64,000 nucleotides of DNA from Leptospira barantonii. GTDB lineage: Bacteria; Spirochaetota; Leptospiria; Leptospirales; Leptospiraceae. Of the stretch, positions 1 to 8,516 are shown piece by piece. Location: contig NZ_NPDS01000004.1 of assembly GCF_002811925.1 (NCBI RefSeq), positions 62,001-126,000 on the forward strand, written 5' to 3'. The position numbers and the translations under genes are program-made. Below the pieces are notes generated by a model. That model made no database searches, was not told where the DNA came from, and was given only the letters and a program-made list of their open reading frames with translations. Position 1 is the first letter of the stretch. Every line of letters starts with the position of its first letter.

Positions 1-2
1 TT

Positions 3-425
3 CGAGAGTTATACGGAAGTGTCGTTCCGATTACTAAAGATACAACCGGATCCATCTATACAAGAGGATTGAGAATGAAAGTTGAAAAAAGTCCGGATAT
101 ACCGACTGTAAGCGACGGAGTGATCGCTTTCCTTGATAAAAATCCGAAAGGATATGGCGGTATAGTAATGGTGGATCATGGAGGCGGAGTAAAATCAATT
201 TACGGTCCTCTTGATTCTATTGAAGTAGAAGAGGGTGATAAGGTCTCTAAAGGTCAAGTTCTTGGAAAAGTAGGAACATCGGTAAAATGGCCTATTTCTA
301 ATGCTAAAGTTTTATACTATATTATTTTTTCAAATTCGAAGTATAATCACCCGTTCGATCCAACGGCTCAACTTGAAGATCCGCTAAAATTCGATTGGCG
401 GAAAGTTGAGCAAAAAAAGAAATGA
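3..425 (+). CDS. M23-like (LytM) peptidase domain protein, 5' partial
   Basis: The reading frame is open from the left window edge, so this is the C-terminal part of a longer protein; the TTG at 69 is only an in-frame codon. The segment resembles the beta-sandwich of M23 endopeptidases: an MVDHGGG strand, then IYGPLDSIEVEEGDKVSKGQ and LGKVGTS, and a closing HPFDP. In active M23 enzymes the YGHL-type and HLHFE-type motifs supply zinc ligands. Here the first reads YGPL and the second YYIIF, so the usual histidines are missing. It is probably a non-catalytic domain of an envelope protein. The fold is a moderately confident inference; loss of the ligands is seen directly. Confidence 0.6.
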   Translation, partial: RELYGSVVPITKDTTGSIYTRGLRMKVEKSPDIPTVSDGVIAFLDKNPKGYGGIVMVDHGGGVKSIYGPLDSIEVEEGDKVSKGQVLGKVGTSVKWPISNAKVLYYIIFSNSKYNHPFDPTAQLEDPLKFDWRKVEQKKK

Positions 426-477
426 TGACGATGCTTGATAGGACTTCATTTCGTTAGGCGCTTTTTTAAAGGGAAAT

Positions 478-1803
478 ATGAAGAATTTATATCTAATAAT
501 ATTAATATTTTGGTCCACTGTAGTATACGGGACTTCTAATGAGTTTGAAAATCTTTTTCTTGAAGGTAAATATTCTGAAGCAGCTAAGTATGCGAGAATT
601 AAAGCGAAATCCGAACCCGAATATCTTTTGTTTGCAGGAATTGCTCATCAGCTTGCAGATGAATATGCTAATTCAAATGCAGCTTTAAATTATTTCAAAA
701 ATATGCAAATACCTTTATCCAATGTGAAGAAAATAGCGGAGACCCAATTTTCAAAGCGTAATCATTATCGTAAAGATTTGCTTTTTGGCGTTTCAAGTTT
801 AGTCGGTTTCGCTTTAGATGAAAAAGATTCTTTATATTACTTTAACGAAGCTTTTACGAAAAACGGGAATGATCCTAATACACTAAATTATTTATCGTTT
901 TTGGAAGCTGGTAGAGGCAACTACATTGCTTCGATCAAGTATGCTGACGATGGTATTAAGTTCCGACCTTCGTTTGGTGATCTTTATGGCAATAAGGCAT
1001 TTGCCCTCTTCAAAATTGGAAAAAAAGATGAGGTAATTCAGACTCTTTTAGATTGTTTCAAAAATTGCACAGTTATTTCAGATAACGTAATGTATAGTTT
1101 CGTTGATTTGGCCTGTGAACCTGTATTTAACTCCATTTCTCCAAATGGACAAATGGCTGTAATCAAAGTCCCATCAATTTCCAATTCCAAAATTTACGAT
1201 CAACTTTCAGAATTATCAACAACTTCTCCTAACAATTATCTGAGGGTTGTCGGCCATTTCATTAGCATGAAAGAACATCGGCAATTCACAAATAAATTAA
1301 ATAATGTTAAGGTCTCAGGATCATTGCAAGATTATTTGTTATATCTAAGATCGATGATAGCATACTATGCGGGGGACTCTGAATATTTTCAGAAGAACAT
1401 CATTAAAATCAAGAATCTTAAAAATTTAACATACAAGCAAGTTTATGAAATCGGATTTATATTGAGCGAAATGAAATTGTATGATGAATCTTTGGTGTTT
1501 TATAAAAAATCATTAGAAATGACTGATTATTTAGACCACGACCAGAGGCTACCTACTTTATCCAACATAGGGAATATGTATTTGATAAAAAAGGATTATC
1601 CGATGGCTCAGAAATACCTTTCTGAAGCATTGTCTCTTTATTCCGAGGATTTCATTTCGAATTTGAATATCGGAGTCACTTACTATTGGTTAAATAATAA
1701 AAATTCTTCATTAGAACACTTAAAAAAAGCCAAAACGCTTATGCCTGATATAGGATATTTGGAATATGTAGAGCAGTGGATAGTAAAAGCAGAATCGCTC
1801 TGA
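478..1803 (+). CDS. secreted TPR-repeat protein
   Basis: 441 residues with an N-terminal hydrophobic signal segment (residues about 1-18, ending VVYGTS), so probably exported. TPR-like helices occur around residues 22-60, 130-185 and 320-430 (for example YLIKKDYPMAQKYLSEALSLY and a final NKNSSLEHLKKAKTLMP), consistent with a periplasmic or envelope scaffold. No catalytic motif is visible. A purine-rich AAAGGG precedes the ATG. It lies 52 bp after the M23-like gene and 49 bp before another TPR gene on the same strand, so it may be part of a co-transcribed envelope cluster. The partner is unknown. Confidence 0.75.
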   Translation: MKNLYLIILIFWSTVVYGTSNEFENLFLEGKYSEAAKYARIKAKSEPEYLLFAGIAHQLADEYANSNAALNYFKNMQIPLSNVKKIAETQFSKRNHYRKDLLFGVSSLVGFALDEKDSLYYFNEAFTKNGNDPNTLNYLSFLEAGRGNYIASIKYADDGIKFRPSFGDLYGNKAFALFKIGKKDEVIQTLLDCFKNCTVISDNVMYSFVDLACEPVFNSISPNGQMAVIKVPSISNSKIYDQLSELSTTSPNNYLRVVGHFISMKEHRQFTNKLNNVKVSGSLQDYLLYLRSMIAYYAGDSEYFQKNIIKIKNLKNLTYKQVYEIGFILSEMKLYDESLVFYKKSLEMTDYLDHDQRLPTLSNIGNMYLIKKDYPMAQKYLSEALSLYSEDFISNLNIGVTYYWLNNKNSSLEHLKKAKTLMPDIGYLEYVEQWIVKAESL

Positions 1804-1852
1804 CCTTGGTTCAGAGATACGTTATTCGGCACCTCATAAAAGTTTGGTAAAA

Positions 1853-2905
1853 ATGAAGAAAATAATATTAATCACAATTCTCCTTTCCGCTTTTGTTCAT
1901 TTATATGGAAGAAATAGAAACTTCCCTAAAGCAGTTCCATTTGAAACGAAAAATAACTTGTTAATCATTTCCGAAGGAGATTCAAGGCAAACCTCCGCTA
2001 ATGAATCAGAAGTTGCAAAAATTATTAAACTGAACGATGAAAAGAAATATTCAGAGGCTAAAGAAAGTTCCGAGTTTATGTTAAAATCGGTTAAGAGTGA
2101 AAGATTATTCTATGAATATGGGCGATCCTTACTTGGAGTGGGAAAGTTCGATGACGCTAAAGCTGCACTTCAGAACTCAATTCGACAAATGTTTGCTACA
2201 GATCTTCCAGAAGAATCCTTATACCTAATAAGTGCAGCTTACAGTGCGGAAGGAAAAAGTCAGGAGTCTTTAACGTTTTTAAAGTACGCTACCGATCGAG
2301 GTTTTTCGGATTTGGAACGTATTGAGAACGAACCTCTTTTTGAAAATTTAAGGAAACTTAAGGATTGGAAAGATTTAAAACGGTCTTTGACAACGAAAAT
2401 ACTAAATTATTCTCCCTCAAACTTAACTGGCGTAATAACGGTTCTCGGTCCGAATAATGTTGTTGTGCATTTGCTTTGCCCGAATCAAAAATTAGTCACT
2501 TATTCAACACATGACTATGACGTTTCAAAAAAAGTCTTTTTAGGTGATTGGTCAATTGTTAAGAACAATCTGAGTTTAAATATAAATCAAAGGTGCTTTG
2601 CAAAAGGCGTTGGAAAGGCACACCTTAATCACAATGAACAAGAAGTGTATGACTCCTATAAATTCGTTGGTTGTGTTAAATCCAGTCGCGAACCGGAAGA
2701 AATTCCTGGAGATTTATCATTTACTAAATCTGCATTAGCGGCTTTGTTTCGGCCGTATTACGGAGAAGAATTCGAAGTTGAAGGCATTGGCCCTAGATAT
2801 CATAAATTTACTAATGGATTGCCTACTCAATGTAAGGATAACTTTATTCCGAAATCAATGAATGATTTAACAATTGAGACAAAGCAATATTTAAAGGCAT
2901 ATTAA
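1853..2905 (+). CDS. exported TPR protein with Cys-containing C-terminal domain
   Basis: I place the start at ATG 1853 because the signal peptide (MKKIILITILLSAFVHLYG) begins there; a TTG three codons upstream also extends the frame. The middle holds TPR-like helices (YGRSLLGVGKFDDAKAALQN, SAAYSAEGKSQESLTFLKYA). The last about 150 residues form a Cys-containing domain with a GDWSIVKNNLSLNIN stretch. This resembles the C-termini of the next two genes (GTWRYDSN..., GKYSFKNNSIELKS), suggesting paralogy. The RGFSDLERIENEPLFENLR segment parallels NGYKNFHRILTDDDLQYLR in the next gene. Function unknown; probably periplasmic or surface. Confidence 0.72.
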   Translation: MKKIILITILLSAFVHLYGRNRNFPKAVPFETKNNLLIISEGDSRQTSANESEVAKIIKLNDEKKYSEAKESSEFMLKSVKSERLFYEYGRSLLGVGKFDDAKAALQNSIRQMFATDLPEESLYLISAAYSAEGKSQESLTFLKYATDRGFSDLERIENEPLFENLRKLKDWKDLKRSLTTKILNYSPSNLTGVITVLGPNNVVVHLLCPNQKLVTYSTHDYDVSKKVFLGDWSIVKNNLSLNINQRCFAKGVGKAHLNHNEQEVYDSYKFVGCVKSSREPEEIPGDLSFTKSALAALFRPYYGEEFEVEGIGPRYHKFTNGLPTQCKDNFIPKSMNDLTIETKQYLKAY

Positions 2906-2998
2906 AGACAGAATGATCGTGTAATTGTGAATTCGTCGTTATAGATTTTGTCTTTAGGCATTTTGCTAAACATCTTATAAAACAAAATTAGGAATCAA

Positions 2999-3895
2999 AT
3001 GAATATAATACTTATCTTTCTTTCTACAATTTTACTGCTCACTTGTAATAAATTTGAAAGTAATAAATATCTAACGGACACATATGCTCTGACTAAAAGA
3101 GAGAACAAGGATCAGACGGCGAAGGCTCTTGAATTTGAAAAGATCGGTTTGACCTTCTATAAGAATAAAAAAGATGCCGATGCAATATCTGCATATGAGA
3201 AGGCTCTCGAAGTTTATGCGACCGGTAGTATTTATTATAATTATGGTAACAGTCTTTGGAATATTGGCAATTTAGATTTAGCAATCCGATCTTATGAGAT
3301 TGCTGAGCTGCTGAATTACGAAAGAAAAGACCTTTTATACTACAATTTAGCATGCGCTTATTCAAGAAAAGAAATGGAAATTAAGGCATTCGAATATTTA
3401 GATAAAGCAGTTAATAACGGATACAAGAATTTTCATCGTATCCTAACTGACGATGACCTTCAATATTTGAGAGTTGATATAAATTGGCCAAGTAGAAAAT
3501 ATTTAGTTGATGCAAGTAAGCAATTCTTCTTGGCCGAAATTAAAAATTTAAAGCAGCCAATTTCACTTCATATTGGAACGGACGGAATTACATTTTGCCC
3601 TAACGGAAAGTTTAGAGAGGATGCCGCTGCCGGAATAGGTGAAATTGTTTTAGGCACCTGGAGATATGATTCAAATGTTAATAAAATTCTTATGCATTCC
3701 CATAGTAAAAGCTGCATAAAGCCAGAAGATTCAAACATTGACCCTGAAGGGAATATATGCAAGTCGGGATATAAAATGTGTAAAGACGGATCGAGTGAAT
3801 TTGAGTGTGAAGAAATTAATTTAGAGTATGAGTTAAATTGGGAAGATTACATAGATCGAGGTGGTCCTCCGTCAAGGCATACCTCTTGTAATTAA
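2999..3895 (+). CDS. TPR lipoprotein, paralogue of preceding gene
   Basis: 298 residues. The N-terminus MNIILIFLSTILLLTC has a lipobox-like LLTC, so Cys16 is the likely lipidation site. TPR-like repeats run from about residue 35 to 135 (YYNYGNSLWNIGNLDLAIRS, LACAYSRKEMEIKAFEYL). The C-terminal part (about 180-298) is Cys-rich, with the FCPNGKF and GTWRYDSN signatures shared with neighbours. A TTAGGA ribosome binding site sits 5 bp before ATG 2999. The 93-bp gap from the upstream gene allows its own promoter. The family is not one I can name. Confidence 0.75.
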   Translation: MNIILIFLSTILLLTCNKFESNKYLTDTYALTKRENKDQTAKALEFEKIGLTFYKNKKDADAISAYEKALEVYATGSIYYNYGNSLWNIGNLDLAIRSYEIAELLNYERKDLLYYNLACAYSRKEMEIKAFEYLDKAVNNGYKNFHRILTDDDLQYLRVDINWPSRKYLVDASKQFFLAEIKNLKQPISLHIGTDGITFCPNGKFREDAAAGIGEIVLGTWRYDSNVNKILMHSHSKSCIKPEDSNIDPEGNICKSGYKMCKDGSSEFECEEINLEYELNWEDYIDRGGPPSRHTSCN

Positions 3896-4003
3896 CGGAT
3901 TAGGAAATCTTCTGAAGATTGTTCAAGCTTTTAATTTCGAAATGAATGAAGATTGATCGGACGATTCGAAAAAATTCTTTGAATTAATGGGAAAGGGGTA
4001 TAA

Positions 4004-4843
4004 ATGAGTTATTTAAAGTATTTTTGTTCGGACGCTGAGAATATTCATCAAGTTGAAAAGCTCTTGAATAAGATTGGCAATACTTTGCTAAAAGCAGTTG
4101 CTTTCTTCGTTGTAATTAATCTGTTTTCCTGTCGGCAAGAACAAATAAAATTAAAACCCGCAAAGTCAATTGATAAAGTCATAAAAGAAAATCAATTTTC
4201 CAATACTTCCGGATTGCATGCTCTTTATTTAAAGTTCAATGATAACGGCTCATACGAATTTAGCTATGATTCAGAGGGTTGGACTTGGTTCAACAAAGGT
4301 AAATACTCTTTCAAAAATAACTCTATTGAGTTGAAGTCCAACTTTTGTACTTCAGGAGAACGGAATGGTCAGGACTGCCCGGCAACCTTCCATAACGGTA
4401 AATGCATCATTGAACCTACTCCTTTGGATATTGAATATGAGTATTCTTTGGTATGTTCATCTAATCATAAATTTAAGGTGTTTAGCTCGGATGCAAAACC
4501 ATCAAATGTCGTTACCTTTAATATAGAACAATCTTTACTTCCCGCTGGAAATGAACGAGTATATATGAATCGTAAAATTATTACTATGGGGAATAGAGTT
4601 GGTGAAGTGACTGAATCCGTTGTCTTACGCGAAGGTCCGGGAATTCATTATAAAAAGCTTGATTACATAGTAAATGTGTATGACGGACCATACTTAAAAA
4701 GCCTTCCAAAGGGGAAGAAGGTAATCATTCATGGTCGGACTTTGGAGAAGGAAAAGGTGAAAGATTGGGAAAGCTACTGGCTACTAATTAGCATTGATGA
4801 TACAAATAAAGTTTGGGCTTTCGGACAATTTTTTGCTTATTGA
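4004..4843 (+). CDS. SH3b-domain lipoprotein
   Basis: The start at ATG 4004 has a good AAAGGGG site 5 bp upstream. This leaves a long n-region (about 28 residues) before the hydrophobic segment AVAFFVVINLFSC, where Cys43 fits a lipobox. Residues about 60-160 carry a beta domain (YLKFNDNGSYEFSYD, GKYSFKNNSIELKSNFC) like the C-termini of the two upstream genes. Residues about 195-279 look like a bacterial SH3 domain (SVVLREGPGIHYKKL, LPKGKKVIIHGRT, VWAFGQFF), which in other proteins often binds peptidoglycan or peptides. Likely an anchored envelope protein; the lipid attachment is inferred from the motif only. Confidence 0.7.
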   Translation: MSYLKYFCSDAENIHQVEKLLNKIGNTLLKAVAFFVVINLFSCRQEQIKLKPAKSIDKVIKENQFSNTSGLHALYLKFNDNGSYEFSYDSEGWTWFNKGKYSFKNNSIELKSNFCTSGERNGQDCPATFHNGKCIIEPTPLDIEYEYSLVCSSNHKFKVFSSDAKPSNVVTFNIEQSLLPAGNERVYMNRKIITMGNRVGEVTESVVLREGPGIHYKKLDYIVNVYDGPYLKSLPKGKKVIIHGRTLEKEKVKDWESYWLLISIDDTNKVWAFGQFFAY

Positions 4844-4894
4844 ATCGTTAGCTATATTCGTTGTGCGAATTTTACTTCATAATATTAAAACAAT

Positions 4895-6007
4895 ATGCCT
4901 CCATATTTAATATTCCTTCTATCTTCTTTTATATCTACTCCTCTGAACATCATACTCCATGAATTTGGTCATGCAATTGCCGCATTAATGTTTACGAAAT
5001 CTACTGTGCATATAAATTTATGTGATGGAACTACAAAAAATCTATTCGAGATTACAATAGGTAGGTTTCGAATCACATTTAGTTGGCGAAATTTGTTTTA
5101 TCATTCAGGCCTTACGATTCACGCTCCTGTTGAATCTTTGATCACTTCAAGAATAATATTTTTGTCGGGAGTTGCATTCAATGGAATAATCGCATTGCCG
5201 CTATTCGGATTTATTGCTCTGAACTTTTCTTCTGACTTTATACAATGGATGCTAATAGGATTTTTCTTCAACTTTCTACTATTATCATTAGGTAATCTCT
5301 ATCCTCGGGAGATCAAAGTAGGGGGAAAGGTATATGGAACCGATGGTCTTTTATTTATCCGAAGTTTCCAAAAATCGAGTTTACTATGGGCCGAAATTGC
5401 TACTGCTTTAAATAAACAAGCTTACGCAGAAGCCGCGTCTATTATAGTGAATACACGAAAGCTCCCTGAATTTGGATTCGATCAACTGAGAACGATAATC
5501 TATTATTGTTTGCGACCAGTCGGTTATTCTGCCATTGCGAGAGTAATCAAACATTTTGCAAAAGATGTGTCAGGAAAAGATGATTTTTTTCTTTTAGGAT
5601 TAGCCTACGCGCATCTGAACGAAACTGAAAAAGCGAAATTATATTTCACGAAAGTATCTCAAATAGAACCGGACAATTATGGTAGTAGGATAAGTCTTGC
5701 ATTTCTTTCGATGGTTGAAGGTGATTTCATTAGGGCACAACATGCTTTTACTGAAATATACAAAGTGAATCCTACGGCTTACGTGTGTGCTCATTTGGCT
5801 TATATCTTCGGTCGATTAGGCGACGTTGAACGACAAAACTCTTTGATGCATGAGGCGGAACTCTTAGATGGAAGTGAAGCATATTTGCATCGTACGCGCG
5901 CTTTAATATATTTAGATCAGGGACTGATTGATAAGGCTCAAGAAGCTTATTCTTTGGCCGTTGAATTGAATAACCGTATTTATCCAATTCAGCGTTTATC
6001 GAGATAA
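4895..6007 (+). CDS. M50-like membrane metalloprotease with C-terminal TPRs
   Basis: 370 residues. A first membrane helix contains HEFGH at residues 22-26, the HExxH zinc motif of M50 site-2 proteases. Two or three more hydrophobic segments follow (about 85-135). Then comes NLYP (about 134-137) and TDG (about 149-151), matching the spaced NxxP...DG second motif that supplies the third ligand in M50 enzymes. From about residue 200 the protein is TPR-like (FLLGLAYAHLNETEKAKLYF, LSMVEGDFIRAQHAFTEIY). The combination suggests an intramembrane protease with a peptide-binding tail. Catalysis is inferred from the motifs; the substrate is unknown, but adjacent lipoproteins are plausible. No Shine-Dalgarno sequence is obvious. 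Confidence 0.68.
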   Translation: MPPYLIFLLSSFISTPLNIILHEFGHAIAALMFTKSTVHINLCDGTTKNLFEITIGRFRITFSWRNLFYHSGLTIHAPVESLITSRIIFLSGVAFNGIIALPLFGFIALNFSSDFIQWMLIGFFFNFLLLSLGNLYPREIKVGGKVYGTDGLLFIRSFQKSSLLWAEIATALNKQAYAEAASIIVNTRKLPEFGFDQLRTIIYYCLRPVGYSAIARVIKHFAKDVSGKDDFFLLGLAYAHLNETEKAKLYFTKVSQIEPDNYGSRISLAFLSMVEGDFIRAQHAFTEIYKVNPTAYVCAHLAYIFGRLGDVERQNSLMHEAELLDGSEAYLHRTRALIYLDQGLIDKAQEAYSLAVELNNRIYPIQRLSR

Positions 6008-6053
6008 TGTTTCCATGAGAAACGTTAATAGATCTGTAGAGCTGGGAAGATTG

Positions 6054-7283
6054 TTACTGACTCTTCTTTAAATTTTGATTTTCAGCATTCAAAATCGACT
6101 GAATAGTTTCAATTTTTCTTTTCCAATATTTCTGATTCTCTCCATTTAACTCTGCAGCTTTTGTAAACATCTCTATTGCTTCCCGGAGAAATCCTTTGTT
6201 CAGATAATAAAAAGCAAGATTTGCATATGCGCCTTCGGATTTGAAATTTGATTTTATAAGCGCTTCTGTCCATTTCTCTTTTGCTTTCGGAGAAATGTCT
6301 TTTATTTGATATCCGTATGATATACCTTCTATGCCATCAAGTAGTAATTCTTGCACTTCTTCATTGGGATCTTTACTTATAAATTTATGTTTAATTGCTT
6401 TTATTTTTGGAAAAAGAAGGTTTCCTCCTTTCGTCCCTAAGTGGTCGAAGGCATAGGATTTAACTTCGTCTTGATTTGGGCATTCTTTATTGCCAAACTC
6501 ATTATAAATCTTTATCGAATCTTGATAGTCATAACGTGTTGTTTTTGAATTTTTGAAATCGATTAAAAATAATTGAATCGTACCGGTAGTCGTAATATAA
6601 CTCGTATATTGAAAATTTTCAGGATAATTGTAAGAGGTAAGATTATATTTAATTGATTGGAGATGAGCTTTATTTGAAACTCGTTCAGTAAAACAAGATG
6701 AAAGATTTACAGTTGCATCTATGTAAAATATGAAATTTTGTCCAAAGAGCTTTTTAAACTTTTGCATATTCTTAGTGATTGTCTCAACTGATTCAATTGA
6801 ATATTGTTTTTCTTGATCCCTAACGATATCATCAAATTCGAAAAAGTGATGGCTCGAATATGTTAAACCGGAGAGAAGTTTCATTTTAAATTCTTTATCT
6901 GATGCAGTCGTTCGCTTCTTATCTTCATGTAAGTTCGGATAAACTTTAAAGTGCTTTTGATTTTGAAATAATTCTCTTAAGTATCTTCCATTATCATCAT
7001 CTCGATAAATTGGAAATTCTAAAGGTTCTCCGTGGCCAAACGGATTCATCAAAATGAAAAAAATTAATGGAAGAGACACAACTGTAATTCCAGCGTATCC
7101 CAGCCCGTATAAGGCTCCATACTTTGCGCCTGTATAAATACTAATTGCGACGTCGGTGCTAAAGCCGGAAATAAGTCCGACCGTTTGGCCGTGATCCTCA
7201 TCTATCTTACCGCCGATCACGGTTCCAAAAATAGTGGCACAATGAAATTGAATAAGAATGATAAGAATTAAGATTATTTTCAT
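6054..7283 (-). CDS. lipoprotein with glycine-rich membrane segment and terminal TPR
   Basis: 409 residues. MKIILILIILIQFHC gives a lipobox-like QFHC with Cys15. A Gly/Ala-rich hydrophobic region follows at about residues 20-80 (YGALYGLGYAGITVVSLPLIFF). The middle (about 110-300) is an unrecognised soluble domain. The C-terminus (about 345-390) is TPR-like (NLAFYYLNKGFLREAIEMFTKAAELN). It lies downstream of, and on the same strand as, the small membrane protein and the XRE regulator, so it may be the last gene of that leftward transcript. Function unknown. Confidence 0.7.
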   Translation of the reverse strand: MKIILILIILIQFHCATIFGTVIGGKIDEDHGQTVGLISGFSTDVAISIYTGAKYGALYGLGYAGITVVSLPLIFFILMNPFGHGEPLEFPIYRDDDNGRYLRELFQNQKHFKVYPNLHEDKKRTTASDKEFKMKLLSGLTYSSHHFFEFDDIVRDQEKQYSIESVETITKNMQKFKKLFGQNFIFYIDATVNLSSCFTERVSNKAHLQSIKYNLTSYNYPENFQYTSYITTTGTIQLFLIDFKNSKTTRYDYQDSIKIYNEFGNKECPNQDEVKSYAFDHLGTKGGNLLFPKIKAIKHKFISKDPNEEVQELLLDGIEGISYGYQIKDISPKAKEKWTEALIKSNFKSEGAYANLAFYYLNKGFLREAIEMFTKAAELNGENQKYWKRKIETIQSILNAENQNLKKSQ

Positions 7284-7314
7284 TGTGAGCTAAAGCTTGT
7301 CTATAGATTTGAAA

Positions 7315-7677
7315 TTAAGCATTTTTTGAATTTTGTATTCTAAATTCAAAAAATTCTAAAATTATGTATAACAGGGAACAAGAAGAAAAAGTAATATAAA
7401 TCAAATCATCGATTTTCCAATAGAAGACTGAGTAAATGCATAGAAGCGGTAATGGATAAATGAAAGTATGAAGAATTCGATTCTTAAGGTTCTTAAATAA
7501 TTTGATTAAGTTTTGCATTAGAAAGAAAAGAAAGAGTAGAGGCATGATACTGACAAAACCTGGCATTTCTGTTCTGGATTCACCTGCACTCCATGCAGTG
7601 CCAAACCAAATATAGAAACTATGAATTAAAATCACTAAGCATAGAATTAACGATATGGTTTTTTTGAAAATTAGCAC
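7315..7677 (-). CDS. small polytopic membrane protein
   Basis: 120 residues with about four hydrophobic segments (residues about 7-25, 42-58, 72-90, 92-110) and few charged residues between them. No family is recognised. It sits 51 bp downstream of the XRE gene and 31 bp upstream of the lipoprotein gene, all leftward, so operon membership is likely. The region is strongly AT-rich, like its neighbours. Confidence 0.6.
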   Translation of the reverse strand: MLIFKKTISLILCLVILIHSFYIWFGTAWSAGESRTEMPGFVSIMPLLFLFFLMQNLIKLFKNLKNRILHTFIYPLPLLCIYSVFYWKIDDLIYITFSSCSLLYIILEFFEFRIQNSKNA

Positions 7678-7728
7678 GGTCGAAAGGAAAAAATAAAATT
7701 TCCGATATTGATTTTAATATTCATTTTA

Positions 7729-7977
7729 TTAAATATCCAAAAGGTCTTTTGGTTTAACTTTAAATCTTTTAGAAATTTTTAGAATTGTATTAATCGTAGT
7801 ATTAGCTCTGCCGGATTCAATTTCTTGAATTGTGCGGAAATGAACTGAAAGTTCAGACCCATCATCCATTTCTTCTTGCGTAATATTTCGCGATTTGCGT
7901 AAAGATTGAATCTTAATTCCTAATTTTTTTCGAAATTCGTCAGTTTCAACTGAAAATTCTTTTTTACTCACCCACAT
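7729..7977 (-). CDS. XRE-family (Cro/CI type) HTH regulator
   Basis: 82 residues, essentially one helix-turn-helix domain: LGIKIQSLRKSRNITQEEM (helices 1-2), a recognition region around SVHFRTIQEIESGRANTTI, and ILKISKRFKVKPKDLLDI closing the fold, as in HTH_3 proteins. A short N-terminal extension precedes it. The ATG at 7977 lies inside a perfect inverted repeat (operator 1), so binding there would block its own expression. Two further copies of the site lie in the divergent intergenic region. It is the likely repressor of itself and of the gene at 8141. Confidence 0.82.
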   Translation of the reverse strand: MWVSKKEFSVETDEFRKKLGIKIQSLRKSRNITQEEMDDGSELSVHFRTIQEIESGRANTTINTILKISKRFKVKPKDLLDI

Positions 7978-7988
7978 TATTATGTGGG
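7971..7988. promoter_or_regulatory. palindromic operator 1 (XRE site)
   Basis: CCCACAT-TATT-ATGTGGG, a perfect 7-bp inverted repeat with a 4-bp spacer that covers the start codon of the XRE gene. The same half-site and spacing recur twice to the right. Confidence 0.7.
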
Positions 7989-8057
7989 GAATTGATTTTA
8001 TTACCTACAGTCTAAAATGTGGATGGCTTAGAAATACAGCTTTTAGTCGTTCATATC

Positions 8058-8071
8058 CACATTATGATGTG
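8058..8071. promoter_or_regulatory. palindromic operator 2 (XRE site)
   Basis: CACAT-TATG-ATGTG, the second copy of the CACAT-N4-ATGTG site. Its centre is 85 bp from operator 1 and 39 bp from operator 3. An isolated half-site ATGTGG lies at 8017-8022. Confidence 0.65.
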
Positions 8072-8079
8072 TGTTTTGT

Positions 8080-8107
8080 TTGACATCATGAATGGGCACA
8101 TTAAAAT
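8080..8107 (+). promoter_or_regulatory. sigma70-type promoter of the gene at 8141
   Basis: TTGACA at 8080-8085 and TAAAAT at 8102-8107 with a 16-bp spacer. The -10 hexamer is embedded in operator 3, so regulator binding should exclude RNA polymerase. Confidence 0.62.
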
Positions 8108-8110
8108 GTG
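8097..8110. promoter_or_regulatory. palindromic operator 3 (XRE site) over the -10 box
   Basis: CACAT-TAAA-ATGTG, the third copy of the XRE-type palindrome. It overlaps the -10 box of the rightward promoter. Confidence 0.65.
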
Positions 8111-8140
8111 GGTCTCGATTATTGAATCTGAGGTCAATAT

Positions 8141-8452
8141 ATGAAATTAGGACATTCCATTCTAAAAATCTTGTCGATTATTTTAGGATTTTATTTGTGT
8201 ACACAAGAATTAAGTGCATTTCCAAAAATCGGAAACCTTTCCGGCAGAGTTCTCTACATTTCTGTTTATAACGGTCAGGAAAGGCTCGTAACAAGAGCTC
8301 AATTGAATCCAGGCGAACGTGTAGAATTGAGTGCCTGCGATCAGTTCATTGTCTTTGGCGACACAAATCCACCTACCAATTTAGCTAAGTTCTTTTCTTG
8401 CGATCGAGAGATCGTTATCGATCAAGATCTTAAAGGACAGCGAGTAAATTGA
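8141..8452 (+). CDS. small exported protein under XRE control
   Basis: 103 residues. A hydrophobic signal segment (residues about 9-27) ends near ELSAFPKIG, so the mature part is about 75 residues (GRVLYISVYNGQERLVTRAQLNPGER...). Two cysteines (ACDQF and FFSCDRE) may form a disulphide. No family recognised. It is transcribed divergently from the XRE gene through a promoter overlapped by operator 3, and is followed at once by a clear terminator, so it is probably monocistronic. The tight control suggests a protein made only when the repressor is released. Confidence 0.7.
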   Translation: MKLGHSILKILSIILGFYLCTQELSAFPKIGNLSGRVLYISVYNGQERLVTRAQLNPGERVELSACDQFIVFGDTNPPTNLAKFFSCDREIVIDQDLKGQRVN

Positions 8453-8458
8453 ATCTGA

Positions 8459-8491
8459 GAACCTCATTCGATTCGGATGAGGTTCCCTTTC
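8459..8491 (+). terminator. rho-independent terminator
   Basis: GAACCTCAT (8459-8467) pairs perfectly with ATGAGGTTC (8477-8485) around a 9-nt loop, followed by CCTTTCTTT. It lies directly after the stop of the 103-residue gene. Confidence 0.8.
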
Positions 8492-8516
8492 TTTAACTCA
8501 CCTAATGAGAACAAAT

